Assembly: GCA_030523725.1 (NCBI GenBank)
Contig: JAUNHV010000006.1
Span: forward strand, 1-64,000
DNA length: 64,000 bases
Origin: Synergistaceae bacterium
GTDB lineage: Bacteria; Synergistota; Synergistia; Synergistales; Synergistaceae
Reading direction: 5' to 3'
Shown here: positions 32,870 through 42,404 of the stretch, piece by piece
How the letters are laid out: the number at the start of each line of letters is the position of its first letter
Numbering within the stretch: the first letter of the stretch is position 1
Translations under genes and position numbers: made by a program
Notes under the pieces: model-generated
The model's database searches: none
The model's input: only the letters and a program-made list of their open reading frames with translations
Told to the model about the DNA's origin: nothing

Positions 32870-32902
32870 GAGGGTAGGTTTTATTGACCTACCCTCTTTT
32901 TT
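32870..32902 (+). terminator. Terminator after the PAP2 gene
   Basis: A 10-bp perfect stem (GAGGGTAGGT, 32870-32879, with 32887-32896) followed by TTTTTT. Confidence 0.92.
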
Positions 32903-32912
32903 GTTAAAAAGC

Positions 32913-32941
32913 TTGACTGTTTTTTGAAAATAGTTGATAAT
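32913..32941 (+). promoter_or_regulatory. Promoter of cysE
   Basis: TTGACT (32913-32918), 17-bp spacer, GATAAT (32936-32941), 32 bp before the start codon. There is no room for a T-box leader. Confidence 0.75.
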
Positions 32942-32973
32942 ACAAGCAACAATTGTTTCCGGAGTAGTAGTTT

Positions 32974-33714
32974 ATGGGGTTTTTAAAGACATTAAAACTA
33001 GATTTTGAAGCGGTAAAAAGAAATGATCCTGCAGTGCCTAATGGAATCCGTGGCTTTTTTGAGGTGGTACTAAATTCACCTGGTTTTTTGGCGATAGTTT
33101 GTCACCGTTTTTTGCATTTTTTGCACAGTAAACTGCATTGCCCAATTTTGCCAAGATTTTTAGCCCTTATTGTGCGTATCTGGACAGGAATAGAAATTCA
33201 TCCGGGAGCAAAAATTGGCTATGGTTTCTTTATAGACCATGGCACAGGTGTTGTAATTGGCGAAACTACAGAAATAGGTAATAATGTTACAATGTTTCAG
33301 GGAGTTACCCTTGGTGGTCGTGGTAACGAAAAGGGGCAAAAACGCCACCCTACAATTGGTGATAACGTCTTCATTGGTAGCGGTGCAAAAATTTTGGGGC
33401 CTGTGGTTGTTGGCTCAAATTCAAAAATTGGCGCAAATAGTGTTGTCTTAAAAGATGTGCCTGATGGTGCAACCATTACAGGGATGAGAGCGCGTATCAT
33501 AAAAATCAACGGGAGACCGGTTCCCGCCTCTTCTCATGAAATTTCCACAGAAGCGCTTGCTTTTAGAATTATAAAGCTTGAAAATGAGCTTGAAGAATTG
33601 AAGCATAGGTTATTGCTTAAACAAAATGTAGAAGAAATTTCTGTGATGCCAAATGAAAACGAAAATGGGCAGTTTGAAGTTGAAAAATCTCACATTGCCA
33701 AAATAAACTTTTAA
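32974..33714 (+). CDS. cysE: Serine O-acetyltransferase
   Basis: A 246-residue cytosolic enzyme making O-acetylserine for cysteine synthesis. It has the short N-terminal helical region, then a left-handed beta-helix of hexapeptide repeats (IEIHPGAKIGYGFFIDHGTG, IGETTEIGNNVTMFQG). Catalytic-type residues lie in IDHGTG and RHPTIGDNV. The C-terminal tail ends in KINF, where CysE typically has an Ile end for binding cysteine synthase; whether the final Phe works is uncertain. cysK is not in the window. Confidence 0.93.
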   Translation: MGFLKTLKLDFEAVKRNDPAVPNGIRGFFEVVLNSPGFLAIVCHRFLHFLHSKLHCPILPRFLALIVRIWTGIEIHPGAKIGYGFFIDHGTGVVIGETTEIGNNVTMFQGVTLGGRGNEKGQKRHPTIGDNVFIGSGAKILGPVVVGSNSKIGANSVVLKDVPDGATITGMRARIIKINGRPVPASSHEISTEALAFRIIKLENELEELKHRLLLKQNVEEISVMPNENENGQFEVEKSHIAKINF

Positions 33715-33736
33715 CTTACGAGCGGAGGAATTTACC

Positions 33737-34945
33737 ATGAAACTAGAATTTATCAGTAAACACAAGAAATTGCTAGCAATTATCATTTGTATTTTAATCT
33801 TTGTCGCAGGGCTAGGAGCTGGGCAATTTTTGAGCAAAAAGTATAGTAAAAATCTTGACAGAACGCTTGATCCGGCAGATAACCCAATCAAGATTGGTGT
33901 GTTGCTTGCAATGGATGGTAGGTCTTCAGAACTTGGTCATAGTATTGAAAAAGGAATAAAGCTTGCACATAAGCTTACTCCTACGATACTTGGCAGGCCG
34001 GTTAAGCTTGTATTTTTTGACAACAAAGGTGAGAAAAAACTTGCTAAAAAATTAGCAAAAACTCTTATTGAAGATGAAAAAGTTGATTGTATCATTGGGT
34101 CTAATTCATCAGACATTGCCATGGCAGTAGCAAAGGTAGCTGAAAGTGCAGGAGTTCCTCTACTTGTTCCAAGTGCCACAAACCCGCTAATAACTGCGAA
34201 TAAGAAATATGTATTCCGTGCTTGCTTCGTAGATACATTTCAAGCGAGTGCCGCAGCCTTTTTTGCCATAAAAGATCTTGCTTCAAAGACTGCAGCGATT
34301 ATCGCAGAAAATGATAGTATTTATTCAAATGGTCTGGCAAAGAATTTTGAGGATAACTATGTCAGCCGTAGAGGAAAGGTGGTGGAACGCCTGGCATATG
34401 ATAGAGGTGATAGAAATTTTGCCCCTCTTATAAAGCAGGCCATGAAGGCCGGTGTTGATCTACTATATATGCCAGCAAATTTTGCCGAAGGCTCCCTTAT
34501 TTTATCTCAGGCGGCAGACATGGGGGCAGATTTTTGCATTTTGGCTAGTGATACAATGGACAAATCAGATTTAATAAAATTAAAGGGTTCTGCAGTGGAC
34601 AATTTTTGCTTCACTACCTTTGCCTATTCTGCAAATATGGCGCAAAAATTGATTGATAACAAACAGAAGGCATTTAATGACACATGGCGTAGAAATTTTC
34701 CTCGCAAAACCCCAAATGCCTTTAATGCCATTGGTTTTGATAGCTACAACCTTATGCTTGAAGCTATTAAAAAATCTGGCACTGCGGAGAAGGACGAAAT
34801 ACAGCATGCCTTTGAAGGTATTGAATTTGACGGTGTTACTGGCAAACTCAAGATGAACGAATTCCACAATGCAGAAAAGCCTGTTGGTATTGTCAAAATA
34901 ATTAATGGCAAACAAAAAATGACTGCGATTATTGAAAGAAAGTAA
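33737..34945 (+). CDS. Periplasmic amino-acid-binding protein (LivJ type)
   Basis: A 402-residue type I periplasmic binding protein. An N-terminal signal/anchor helix (about 11-32) without a lipobox Cys is followed by IKIGVLLAMDGRSSELG, IIGSNSSDIAMAVA and VPLLVPSATNPLIT, typical of the Leu/Ile/Val-binding family. No permease or ATPase genes are adjacent, so it is an orphan or works with a distant ABC system. It follows cysE by 22 nt and is probably co-transcribed. Confidence 0.88.
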   Translation: MKLEFISKHKKLLAIIICILIFVAGLGAGQFLSKKYSKNLDRTLDPADNPIKIGVLLAMDGRSSELGHSIEKGIKLAHKLTPTILGRPVKLVFFDNKGEKKLAKKLAKTLIEDEKVDCIIGSNSSDIAMAVAKVAESAGVPLLVPSATNPLITANKKYVFRACFVDTFQASAAAFFAIKDLASKTAAIIAENDSIYSNGLAKNFEDNYVSRRGKVVERLAYDRGDRNFAPLIKQAMKAGVDLLYMPANFAEGSLILSQAADMGADFCILASDTMDKSDLIKLKGSAVDNFCFTTFAYSANMAQKLIDNKQKAFNDTWRRNFPRKTPNAFNAIGFDSYNLMLEAIKKSGTAEKDEIQHAFEGIEFDGVTGKLKMNEFHNAEKPVGIVKIINGKQKMTAIIERK

Positions 34946-34971
34946 CGCGAAAGCAAAATATGTTTTTGTAC

Positions 34972-35015
34972 AAAAGATAAAGACTCTGATTCTGCGGAGT
35001 CTTTATCTTTTGTTG
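34972..35015 (+). terminator. Terminator after the binding-protein gene
   Basis: A 15-bp perfect stem (34972-34986 with 34997-35011), 10-nt loop, T-rich end. Confidence 0.92.
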
Positions 35016-35146
35016 TTTGTAAGAGCGCAAAGTGTAAAAAAAACTACAGTTATAAAATTTGATGAATACTTACATAAAATTTCCACAATTCACCATTACA
35101 ATGTGCCACTGTGAGAATTTGAGATAAGTAATTTGAGGTTATTCAT

Positions 35147-38100
35147 ATGAAGGCAACAGAATTTTCTTTAAGACATCCAGTAACAGTTTTAATTATTACA
35201 ATGGCGACAATTTTCTTTGGTATATATTCTTATACCCACATGGGAGTGGAACGTATGCCAAATGTTGAATTTCCTTTGGTCGTTGTAAGCACTACCATGG
35301 ATGGTGCTAGCCCTGCAATAATGGATAGTGACGTTACGGACGTTTTGGAAGCACGTATCAACACAATTGAAGGTATTAAAGAAATGACATCATACTCTTA
35401 TGAAGGCAGATCTTTAATCGTAATTGAATTTGAGATGGATAGAGATATTGATTTTGCTGCATCTGATGTGCGTGGCAAGGTTAATATGGCACAAAACAGC
35501 CTTCCTGATGACTGTGATGTTCCGCAGGTTGATAAATATGACCCTACAGACAGACCTGTTATGCAGATTGCAATTAAAAATGACGGAAGAACAAGCCAAA
35601 AAGATATGTCTCGCTTTGTTGACAAAATTGTGCAGGAACAGTTGCAAACTGCAAAGGGTGTTGGACGTGTTTCTTTGTCCGGTTTTTCCGAGCGTGAAAT
35701 AGATATCTGGCTTCGCCCGGACGATTTGGAAAGATATAAGCTTACTCAGAAAGATATAAGGACAGCTCTCTATAACAAACATGTTGAACTTCCTGCAGGG
35801 CGTGTTGAAGGGCCGACGAAGGAATATGGTATTCGTATTATTGGTGAATACCCAGATGCTACCCAGTTGGAGAATCTGCCGATTGCGGTTAGAAATGGAG
35901 CTGTTGTGCGTTTGCGTGATGTCGCACGAGTGGAAGACACCTTCAAAGAAAAACGCAGCATGGCAGTTTACGAAGGCAAGAAAACAATCATTGTTCAAGT
36001 CAGAAAGCAAAAAGGTGCAAATGAAGTCTTGCTCTCAAAGATGGTAAAGGAAAAACTAGCACAACTAAATGCAATAGCACCAAAAGGACTATCCCTTGAG
36101 GTTGTGCGAGACAACTCTATATTTATTATAAATTCCATGAACGGTGTCTTTTGGGATACAATCATGGCAATTTTGCTTACTTCCATAATAATGTTTGCTT
36201 TTTTACGCACTCTAAGAGCTACTTTTATTGCCGTTATTTCTATTCCTGTTTGTTTGCTCGGAAGCATAATTTTCTTGAATTGGTTTGGACTTACCATAAA
36301 CAACATGAGCATGATGGGAATTTCACTTGCTGTTGGTATGGTTGTTGATGCAACAACGGTTATATTAGAAAATATTTATCGTCATAAAGAATTGGGCAAG
36401 AATGCTTTTGTTGCCTCAGAAGAGGGAACAAATGAGGTCGCTTTCTCTGTTATTGCAGGTGCAGCCACAACGCTTGCAGTCTTTTTGCCGATAGCCTTTA
36501 TGGGTGGTATCATGGGACGTTATTTCAACACCTTTGGTATTACAGTTGCAGCTACAATTTCAATTTCACTCCTTGTTTCTGTTACCTTGACGCCGTATCT
36601 TGCGTCTCGTTTGTTAGGGCGCAATTTGCCGCCGAAGAAATGGCAAATTGCTATGGAGCAGCCGCTCATAAACCTTGAAAAAGCATACAGAAAAGCTCTT
36701 GCCTATTGCACAAGTCACAGACGGAAAACTATGTATGCGGCTTTTGCTTTTTTTATTTTAGGACTGATAATAGCTTCAACACTAGGAAGTGAATTTTTTC
36801 CAAAAGAAGACCAAGGGCAGATTAGAGCGGAGTTTGAATTACCAGCAGACTCGTCGCTTGGTGTTACGACAGAGATAACGAGGCAAGCAATAGAACTTAT
36901 TCAAAAAGATCCTGCTGTTGCCTATACCTTTGGTTCTATTGGTAGTGGTGCAGGTGAAGAAGTTTACAAATCCACTATTCAAATTAAATTGGTAGACAGG
37001 AAAAAGCGAGACAACGCTACAGTTGTTCAAAAGAGATTAAGAGAGCTTTTATCACGCTTCAAAGATGCAAATGTAAAGATGGGTAGCTGGGGTTCGTCAG
37101 ATGTAACTGCAGTTATACACGGTCCAACAAGCGAAGCCTTGGCTGAGATTGGCGAAAAAATGAAACGTGATATTGAGCAAAACCCATCAAACGGTCTTGC
37201 AGACGTTATCTTGGGGTTGAAGATGGACAAACCTCGCATAAACCTATATTTGAATCGTGCTTTGGCAGATGACCTGGATATCTCGATTCGTGACCTTTCA
37301 AGCGAAATGCTTACATGGTTTATGGGGGATCAAATTGGCACCTTTAACGACGGTGGATATCGGTATAAAATTCGTCTTAGATCTGAGGCACATGCCAGAG
37401 ATGATATTTCAGAAGTTCTTCGTACTCTCATTAAGACAAAGACCGGAGAGATTATTCAGGCAGACGGTATAATAACGCCAGAGATTGGACCATCTCCAAC
37501 TGTTATCACAAGACATGACCGTCAGCGTTCTATAAAAATTGAAGCAAACGTTAACGGAATTGACCCTGGACAGGGGTACAAAAAACTAGTCGAACTCTTC
37601 AACAAATATCAGCCACACGACGGGACATTTAGTATTGTTCCAAGTGCGGAAACAAGACAAATGCAGGAAAGCTCTACCCACATGATGACAGCCCTTGTCT
37701 TTGCTATCATTCTTGTCTATATAGTTATGGCAATTCAATTTGAATCATTCTTGCATCCTTTTACTGTTATGTTCTCATTACCACTTATGACGGCAGGTTC
37801 CTTTGGACTTCTTGCCATGGCAAACGTAAATAGCTCAGTCATGAGTATGATGGGGCTTATCTTGCTTGTCGGTATTGTTGTCAATAATGCAATTATTCTT
37901 GTTGACTTTATAAACCAGTTACGTGAGCGTGGTATGGATAAGGTTGCTGCCGTCTTGGAAGCTGGCCCGTTACGTCTTCGCGCAATTCTTATGACGACTG
38001 TCTCAACTCTTATCGGGGCAGTTCCTGTTGCCCTTGCACTCAGTGAAGGTGGTGAAACAAGACAGCCAATGAGCCTTGCTATCATCGGTGGACTTACTAC

Positions 38101-39658
38101 TTCAACATTACTTACACTCTTTGTTATACCTGTCATTTACCTCATATTTGATGATATAAAGGATAGGACAGGAAGGAAATTAAGGCGTTATAAAGCATAT
38201 CTGCGTTACAAGGAAATACAGTCATATAAAAAGGATAGAGAAATGACAACTTCACATGTAAATGCGAAAAATATAATGACAAAATCAACAAAATCAAATA
38301 CAACGAATATATTAATAGTATTCCTCCTCAGTGGCTTGTCTCTAATTTTTGCTTGCAGAGTTTGCCTTGCTGAGACGAAATTGCAACAACCTACACAAGC
38401 ACAAGAGATACAGATGTCAGAAGGCTTGACTCTACAAAACGCAATAGATATTGCCTTGAAAAACAATGCTAATCTGCGCACACTTGCGCTGGATGTAGAA
38501 AAAGCAAAGGCATCGCGCCTCGTTGCTGACGTTGCGTTTTTGCCGTCACTGACCATTGCGGGCAATGCGACACGTCAAAAGTTACCTGTGGTGCCAGCAT
38601 TGGACAAATATACGGATACCTCCGTTGGTGCGACTCTTACGCAGATTATTTATTCTGGTGGCAAGGTGCCAGCAGGCGTACGTCAAATAGCTGCCCAATA
38701 TGCGATGGCACTTGCAACCTATGAAGAGGGCAAAAATGACGCCTTGAGAAATGTGTATAAATTGTATTTTGATGTTGTACTTTGGCATACCGCAGTTGAA
38801 ATTGCAGAAGATGCAAAAAAAACTGCTGAGGCAATCCTGAAAGAAACACAAACAAAGGTAAAATTAGGTTTGGCAAATAAGCTGGAATTGATAAGAGCAC
38901 AGCAACAGGTAGCAGAGAGTGTGGCAAAGGTTGCGGATAACAAGTCAGATTTGCGCCTTGCAGAAGCTAACTTGTACTCTTTTCTAGGAATTCCATTGAA
39001 GGAAAAATGTCAATACAGCGACGAAATTTTTGAACCTTCTGTTGACCTAAATGATGAAGCGTCAATTGCTACGGCAAGGCAACATAGGTATGATTTAGTT
39101 CGTCTTAGAAAACAACTGGATGTTCAAAAGGAACAAATAAAAATTGAGCGTGCTGCACTGCTTCCTACACTTTCTGCTTTTGCCAAGGGCAGTTACCTAA
39201 ACCCGTACAACAGACAGGATACTAGTGGAGATACTTGGAGTGTAGGACTTACGCTCGATGTGCCTCTTTTTGATAGAAATGTTGCACGTCGCGCTGTAAA
39301 AATTGCAAAGGCAACTTTGGAGCAAAACAAAATTTCTTTAACACAAAAAGAGCTTGACATTGAAAACAATGTCAAAACGGCAATTGCCGAAATATTGGGC
39401 TTTCAGGATGCTGTAAAATCGAAAAAACTGGCGGAAGATTTGGCAAAGGAATCACTTCGTCTTGCACGACTCGGTTACAAAGAGGGAGTTACACAGCAAG
39501 TTGACCTCTTAAAAGCGCAAGATGATTATGCACAGGCACAATATAATTACGAAATGGCGAAAAAGAATTATTTGATGGCTGTAGTTGCCTTGAAATACGT
39601 TGAGGGCACTTTAATCAATTGGACAAACGGGCAAACAATGCCAAATGGGCAAAATTAA
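35147..39658 (+). CDS. RND efflux pump fused to a TolC-like outer-membrane factor
   Basis: One 1503-residue frame. Residues about 1-1030 form a complete RND (AcrB/MexB-type) pump: N-terminal HPVTVLIITMATIFFG helix, a TM4 motif GMVVDATTVILENI, and a second half with GIVVNNAIILVDFINQLRERG and the C-terminal VIPVIYLIFDD. Then comes a basic linker, a signal-peptide-like segment (about 1051-1076, ending CLAE), and a full outer-membrane-factor domain (about 1090-1490, two TolC repeats: LTLQNAIDIALKNNANLRTL and the QVDLLKAQDDYAQAQYNY end). The pump spans the inner membrane and TolC the outer, so either internal cleavage or internal initiation (site at 38231-38245) is expected. The adaptor gene follows 17 nt downstream. 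GAGG lies 10 nt before ATG. Confidence 0.92.
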   Translation: MKATEFSLRHPVTVLIITMATIFFGIYSYTHMGVERMPNVEFPLVVVSTTMDGASPAIMDSDVTDVLEARINTIEGIKEMTSYSYEGRSLIVIEFEMDRDIDFAASDVRGKVNMAQNSLPDDCDVPQVDKYDPTDRPVMQIAIKNDGRTSQKDMSRFVDKIVQEQLQTAKGVGRVSLSGFSEREIDIWLRPDDLERYKLTQKDIRTALYNKHVELPAGRVEGPTKEYGIRIIGEYPDATQLENLPIAVRNGAVVRLRDVARVEDTFKEKRSMAVYEGKKTIIVQVRKQKGANEVLLSKMVKEKLAQLNAIAPKGLSLEVVRDNSIFIINSMNGVFWDTIMAILLTSIIMFAFLRTLRATFIAVISIPVCLLGSIIFLNWFGLTINNMSMMGISLAVGMVVDATTVILENIYRHKELGKNAFVASEEGTNEVAFSVIAGAATTLAVFLPIAFMGGIMGRYFNTFGITVAATISISLLVSVTLTPYLASRLLGRNLPPKKWQIAMEQPLINLEKAYRKALAYCTSHRRKTMYAAFAFFILGLIIASTLGSEFFPKEDQGQIRAEFELPADSSLGVTTEITRQAIELIQKDPAVAYTFGSIGSGAGEEVYKSTIQIKLVDRKKRDNATVVQKRLRELLSRFKDANVKMGSWGSSDVTAVIHGPTSEALAEIGEKMKRDIEQNPSNGLADVILGLKMDKPRINLYLNRALADDLDISIRDLSSEMLTWFMGDQIGTFNDGGYRYKIRLRSEAHARDDISEVLRTLIKTKTGEIIQADGIITPEIGPSPTVITRHDRQRSIKIEANVNGIDPGQGYKKLVELFNKYQPHDGTFSIVPSAETRQMQESSTHMMTALVFAIILVYIVMAIQFESFLHPFTVMFSLPLMTAGSFGLLAMANVNSSVMSMMGLILLVGIVVNNAIILVDFINQLRERGMDKVAAVLEAGPLRLRAILMTTVSTLIGAVPVALALSEGGETRQPMSLAIIGGLTTSTLLTLFVIPVIYLIFDDIKDRTGRKLRRYKAYLRYKEIQSYKKDREMTTSHVNAKNIMTKSTKSNTTNILIVFLLSGLSLIFACRVCLAETKLQQPTQAQEIQMSEGLTLQNAIDIALKNNANLRTLALDVEKAKASRLVADVAFLPSLTIAGNATRQKLPVVPALDKYTDTSVGATLTQIIYSGGKVPAGVRQIAAQYAMALATYEEGKNDALRNVYKLYFDVVLWHTAVEIAEDAKKTAEAILKETQTKVKLGLANKLELIRAQQQVAESVAKVADNKSDLRLAEANLYSFLGIPLKEKCQYSDEIFEPSVDLNDEASIATARQHRYDLVRLRKQLDVQKEQIKIERAALLPTLSAFAKGSYLNPYNRQDTSGDTWSVGLTLDVPLFDRNVARRAVKIAKATLEQNKISLTQKELDIENNVKTAIAEILGFQDAVKSKKLAEDLAKESLRLARLGYKEGVTQQVDLLKAQDDYAQAQYNYEMAKKNYLMAVVALKYVEGTLINWTNGQTMPNGQN
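38231..38245 (+). promoter_or_regulatory. Possible internal ribosome site and start for a separate TolC product
   Basis: AAGGA (38231-38235) lies 7 nt before an in-frame ATG (38243, codon 1033) exactly between the pump and outer-membrane domains, just upstream of the signal-peptide-like segment. Initiation here would give a 470-residue exported TolC. Confidence 0.5.
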
Positions 39659-39675
39659 ATTAGGGGTTAAGGAAA

Positions 39676-40851
39676 ATGCGAAAATTTAGAGATATGTCAA
39701 AAACACAAAAAATAATTTTCTATTCTGTCTTGGCAATCGTTGCTATTTCACTTTACACAAGGCGTGAGAAAATCATGGAAGCTTTTCGAGGTGGCGGAGA
39801 CACAAAAGGGGCTGGTGCCTTTGTTCAAACAGTTAAGGTAAGAAATGACAGCACGATTGCAGAAAAAATTGTTCAAAACATGTCGATTGATGCCTTGAAA
39901 CGCACAACCCTCACAGCTCGTGTTACTGCGCGTCTTGTCAGACTTTTAGCAAGAAAGGGTGACTATGTCAGGAAGGGACAACTTCTTGCTGTCCTTGAAC
40001 ACTCACAACAGACAGCAGCAGTTGGTGCCGCGAGGGCACAGGTGGTTGCTTCACAAGCCGATTCTGCGGTTGCAAGGGCAAGAATGACAAATGCGAGAAC
40101 TGACCTTGATAGATATGAAAAGCTCGTAAAGGAGGGCTTTTACACACAACAGCAGTTGGAAGCAAAGCGCACGGAATATACTGCCTATGCAGCAAACTAC
40201 AATGCCTCTCGTGCAAAGGAAAGACAGGTAGCAGCGGAACTAAACAAAGATATTTCCGCTGAATCTGATTACAGCATTTATGCACCAATGAGTGGTAAAA
40301 TCCTAAACCATTATGACCTAACAGAAGGAGCAATGATAAGCACTGCAAGTAACGTCTTTGATATTGCAGACATAAGTGTGTTCAAGGCTACACTCCAAGT
40401 TGCAGAAAAGCACATTATGTCAATAAAAAAAGGAATGCCTGTTATCTTAAAATTTGATGCGTTTGGTGATAAAGAGTTTCAAGCAAGAGTGCTTGCAATT
40501 GATGAATACATTGAGCCAAACACTAGGACAAGTAAGGTCGAGATAATCCTTGATAACAATCGAGATGCAAATGGTCTTTTGCGTGCTGGCATGTTTGGTA
40601 CAGCAACAATATTACTAAAAGAATATAGCAATGTGGTTACTATTCCAAAGTCTGCAGTTCATGAAAGTGAAAATGGTTTTTACGTTTGGGTAGTTTCTAA
40701 TGGAAGAGTACAGATGCGAGAGGTAAAAAAAGGAATTGAAGATGGTGAAATAGTTCAAATTACCGGCGGTCTTGTTGGTGGTGAAGAAATTGTAACAGTT
40801 GGTGGTAATAATCTTTCACCAAACGATTCAGTTAGTGTTACACAAAAATAA
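39676..40851 (+). CDS. RND membrane-fusion (periplasmic adaptor) protein
   Basis: A 391-residue HlyD/AcrA-type adaptor with an N-terminal membrane anchor (about 12-27), barrel-sandwich/lipoyl halves (LARKGDYVRKGQLLAVLEH and SIYAPMSGKILNHYDLTEG), an alpha-hairpin (about 110-185, rich in Ala/Arg/Lys), a beta-barrel and a membrane-proximal domain (VVTIPKSAVHE). It bridges the pump and TolC across the periplasm. Unlike the common order, the adaptor gene comes after the pump. There is no lipoprotein Cys. Terminator follows. Confidence 0.93.
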   Translation: MRKFRDMSKTQKIIFYSVLAIVAISLYTRREKIMEAFRGGGDTKGAGAFVQTVKVRNDSTIAEKIVQNMSIDALKRTTLTARVTARLVRLLARKGDYVRKGQLLAVLEHSQQTAAVGAARAQVVASQADSAVARARMTNARTDLDRYEKLVKEGFYTQQQLEAKRTEYTAYAANYNASRAKERQVAAELNKDISAESDYSIYAPMSGKILNHYDLTEGAMISTASNVFDIADISVFKATLQVAEKHIMSIKKGMPVILKFDAFGDKEFQARVLAIDEYIEPNTRTSKVEIILDNNRDANGLLRAGMFGTATILLKEYSNVVTIPKSAVHESENGFYVWVVSNGRVQMREVKKGIEDGEIVQITGGLVGGEEIVTVGGNNLSPNDSVSVTQK

Positions 40852-40856
40852 AATAT

Positions 40857-40901
40857 AAAGCAGCGCCAATCATAAATTATGTGGTTGGGCTGCTTTTTTT
40901 A
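40857..40901 (+). terminator. Terminator after the efflux operon
   Basis: AGCAGC plus CCAA (40859-40869) pair with TTGG plus GCTGCT (40885-40894), followed by a TTTTTTT tract. The next gene's ribosome site begins right after it. Confidence 0.85.
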
Positions 40902-40917
40902 TAAGGAGAAAAAAATT

Positions 40918-42132
40918 GTGGCTTTTTATCAATTTACTGCAATAAAGAACAGTAACGATGAAATTGTGTCTGGCGAGATACAAGCACAGAATGAAGCAGA
41001 TGCGCTTGTACAAATAAGAAAAACATTTGACAATGTCGTTTCTTTAGAAGAAGTAACAGCCATCTTGGAAAGGAAGAATAACAAAAGCAATAAATTTTCA
41101 TGGCGTTTATTACACAGTAAACATGTCTCAGTTGGCGAAAAGGCTATGATGTTCAGGCGACTCTATATGCTTATTTCGGCTGGAATGTCTAATGCAGATG
41201 CTATAGCGATTCTAAAGGATAGTGAAGGAAATTTAGTACTAAAAGAAATATTGACGCAAATTTTTAACAGTGTGAAGAGAGGATGTAGCTTGTCTGTTGC
41301 CGCAAAAGGAGTGCCGAATTTTTTGGGTGGAAATGTGCTTGCCCTTTTACAGGTTGGTGACGAGACTGGTCACATGGAAGATGTGCTTAAAAACATTGCA
41401 CAATATTTAGAAGAGGTTGCAACGACGAGAAAAAATCTTGCTATTGCCTTGGCTTATCCTATTTTTTTGCTTACATCATTTTTTCTTGTTTTTTTTATTA
41501 TAGTGCTTTACTGTGTGCCTCGGTTTGAAAAGGCATTTGAACCAATAATAAAGAGCGGTGGTTTACCTTTTGTCTCTCGGATAATATTTGCCGTGTCAGA
41601 TTTTATTTGCAATCACTATTTCATCTGTGTAATTTGTGTTTTCTTGCCGATATTTATTGTTTTCCACGCATTGCGTGGAAAATGGCAAGACAAGTTGTAT
41701 TTTATTCCTCTAGTGAAAAAATCTTTTATGGCAGCTGCAATGAGAAATTTGTCCCTTCTTATTTTGTCAAATGTTTCTGCCGTGAAAGCCACAGCACTTG
41801 TTGCGGAGGAGAGTAATTGCTCGCAAATAAAAGAAATATTTTCACTTGCTACGGACTCTCTTGAAAAGGGCGAAGCAATAGATGAAGCACTAGGAAATCA
41901 TCTTACAAGGCTGGATAAAAGCCTTTTGTCTGTCGGCGTTACTGGGGCAAAACTTGGAGAGGTGTGTAGGTTGATTTCATTGCAATATAAAACAGAGGCA
42001 GAAGTTTTACAAAAGAAATTCTTGTCGCTTCTTGAACCGTGCCTTGTGCTTTTGATAGGTTTACTGGTCGCATTGGTAGCTTTTGGAATTTATCTGCCCT
42101 GCATAAAGATGATAGAAGAAATTTCTATGTAG
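40918..42132 (+). CDS. GspF/PilC-type inner-membrane platform protein
   Basis: A 404-residue protein of the type II secretion/type IV pilus platform family. Two T2SSF domains are visible: the first with RLYMLISAGMSNADAIAIL and LLQVGDETGHMEDVL, the second with SLLILSNVSAVKATALVAEE and LLSVGVTGAKLGEV, each followed by membrane helices. GTG 40918 with AAGGAG 9 nt upstream is preferred over the upstream TTG-type start. No ATPase, pilin or secretin gene is adjacent in the window, so it is an orphan here; the remaining machinery must lie elsewhere if it exists. Confidence 0.88.
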   Translation: MAFYQFTAIKNSNDEIVSGEIQAQNEADALVQIRKTFDNVVSLEEVTAILERKNNKSNKFSWRLLHSKHVSVGEKAMMFRRLYMLISAGMSNADAIAILKDSEGNLVLKEILTQIFNSVKRGCSLSVAAKGVPNFLGGNVLALLQVGDETGHMEDVLKNIAQYLEEVATTRKNLAIALAYPIFLLTSFFLVFFIIVLYCVPRFEKAFEPIIKSGGLPFVSRIIFAVSDFICNHYFICVICVFLPIFIVFHALRGKWQDKLYFIPLVKKSFMAAAMRNLSLLILSNVSAVKATALVAEESNCSQIKEIFSLATDSLEKGEAIDEALGNHLTRLDKSLLSVGVTGAKLGEVCRLISLQYKTEAEVLQKKFLSLLEPCLVLLIGLLVALVAFGIYLPCIKMIEEISM

Positions 42133-42404
42133 AAATTATCAAATTTTTAATTTTTTTAGCCATAAAAGCCAAAACACGTAGCATTGCAAAATTTATTGCA
42201 ATGCCTCGTTAGTCTGTACCAGATAAAACGGTAAAACTTGATTTTAGCAGCAATTTAATTTACGTGGTATAATTGCCCATAACTGGGGAGTGTGGAGTTA
42301 GCTATAATGAACATAGAAATCTTAAAGGCTGGCTACCCTGATAAAAAATAAAATACTTTATGTACCTTATAATTTCAAAAAAAAATTACAGGGAGGATGT
42401 CATA
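42133..42404 (+). promoter_or_regulatory. Intergenic region with hairpin and extended -10 promoter before autotransporter 1
   Basis: A 9-bp hairpin GCATTGCAA/TTGCAATGC (42181-42204) without T tract and an extended -10 (TGGTATAAT, 42265-42273) are the only signals I can support. The remaining leader of about 130 nt is AT-rich; I see no riboswitch consensus. Confidence 0.5.

Noticed and set aside
32942-32973. T-box or S-box leader before cysE
   Set aside because: Only 32 nt separate the promoter from the start codon, too short for such a leader.
42274-42404. Riboswitch before autotransporter 1
   Set aside because: A GGCTGGCTACCC stretch drew attention, but no known riboswitch core or paired arms could be traced.
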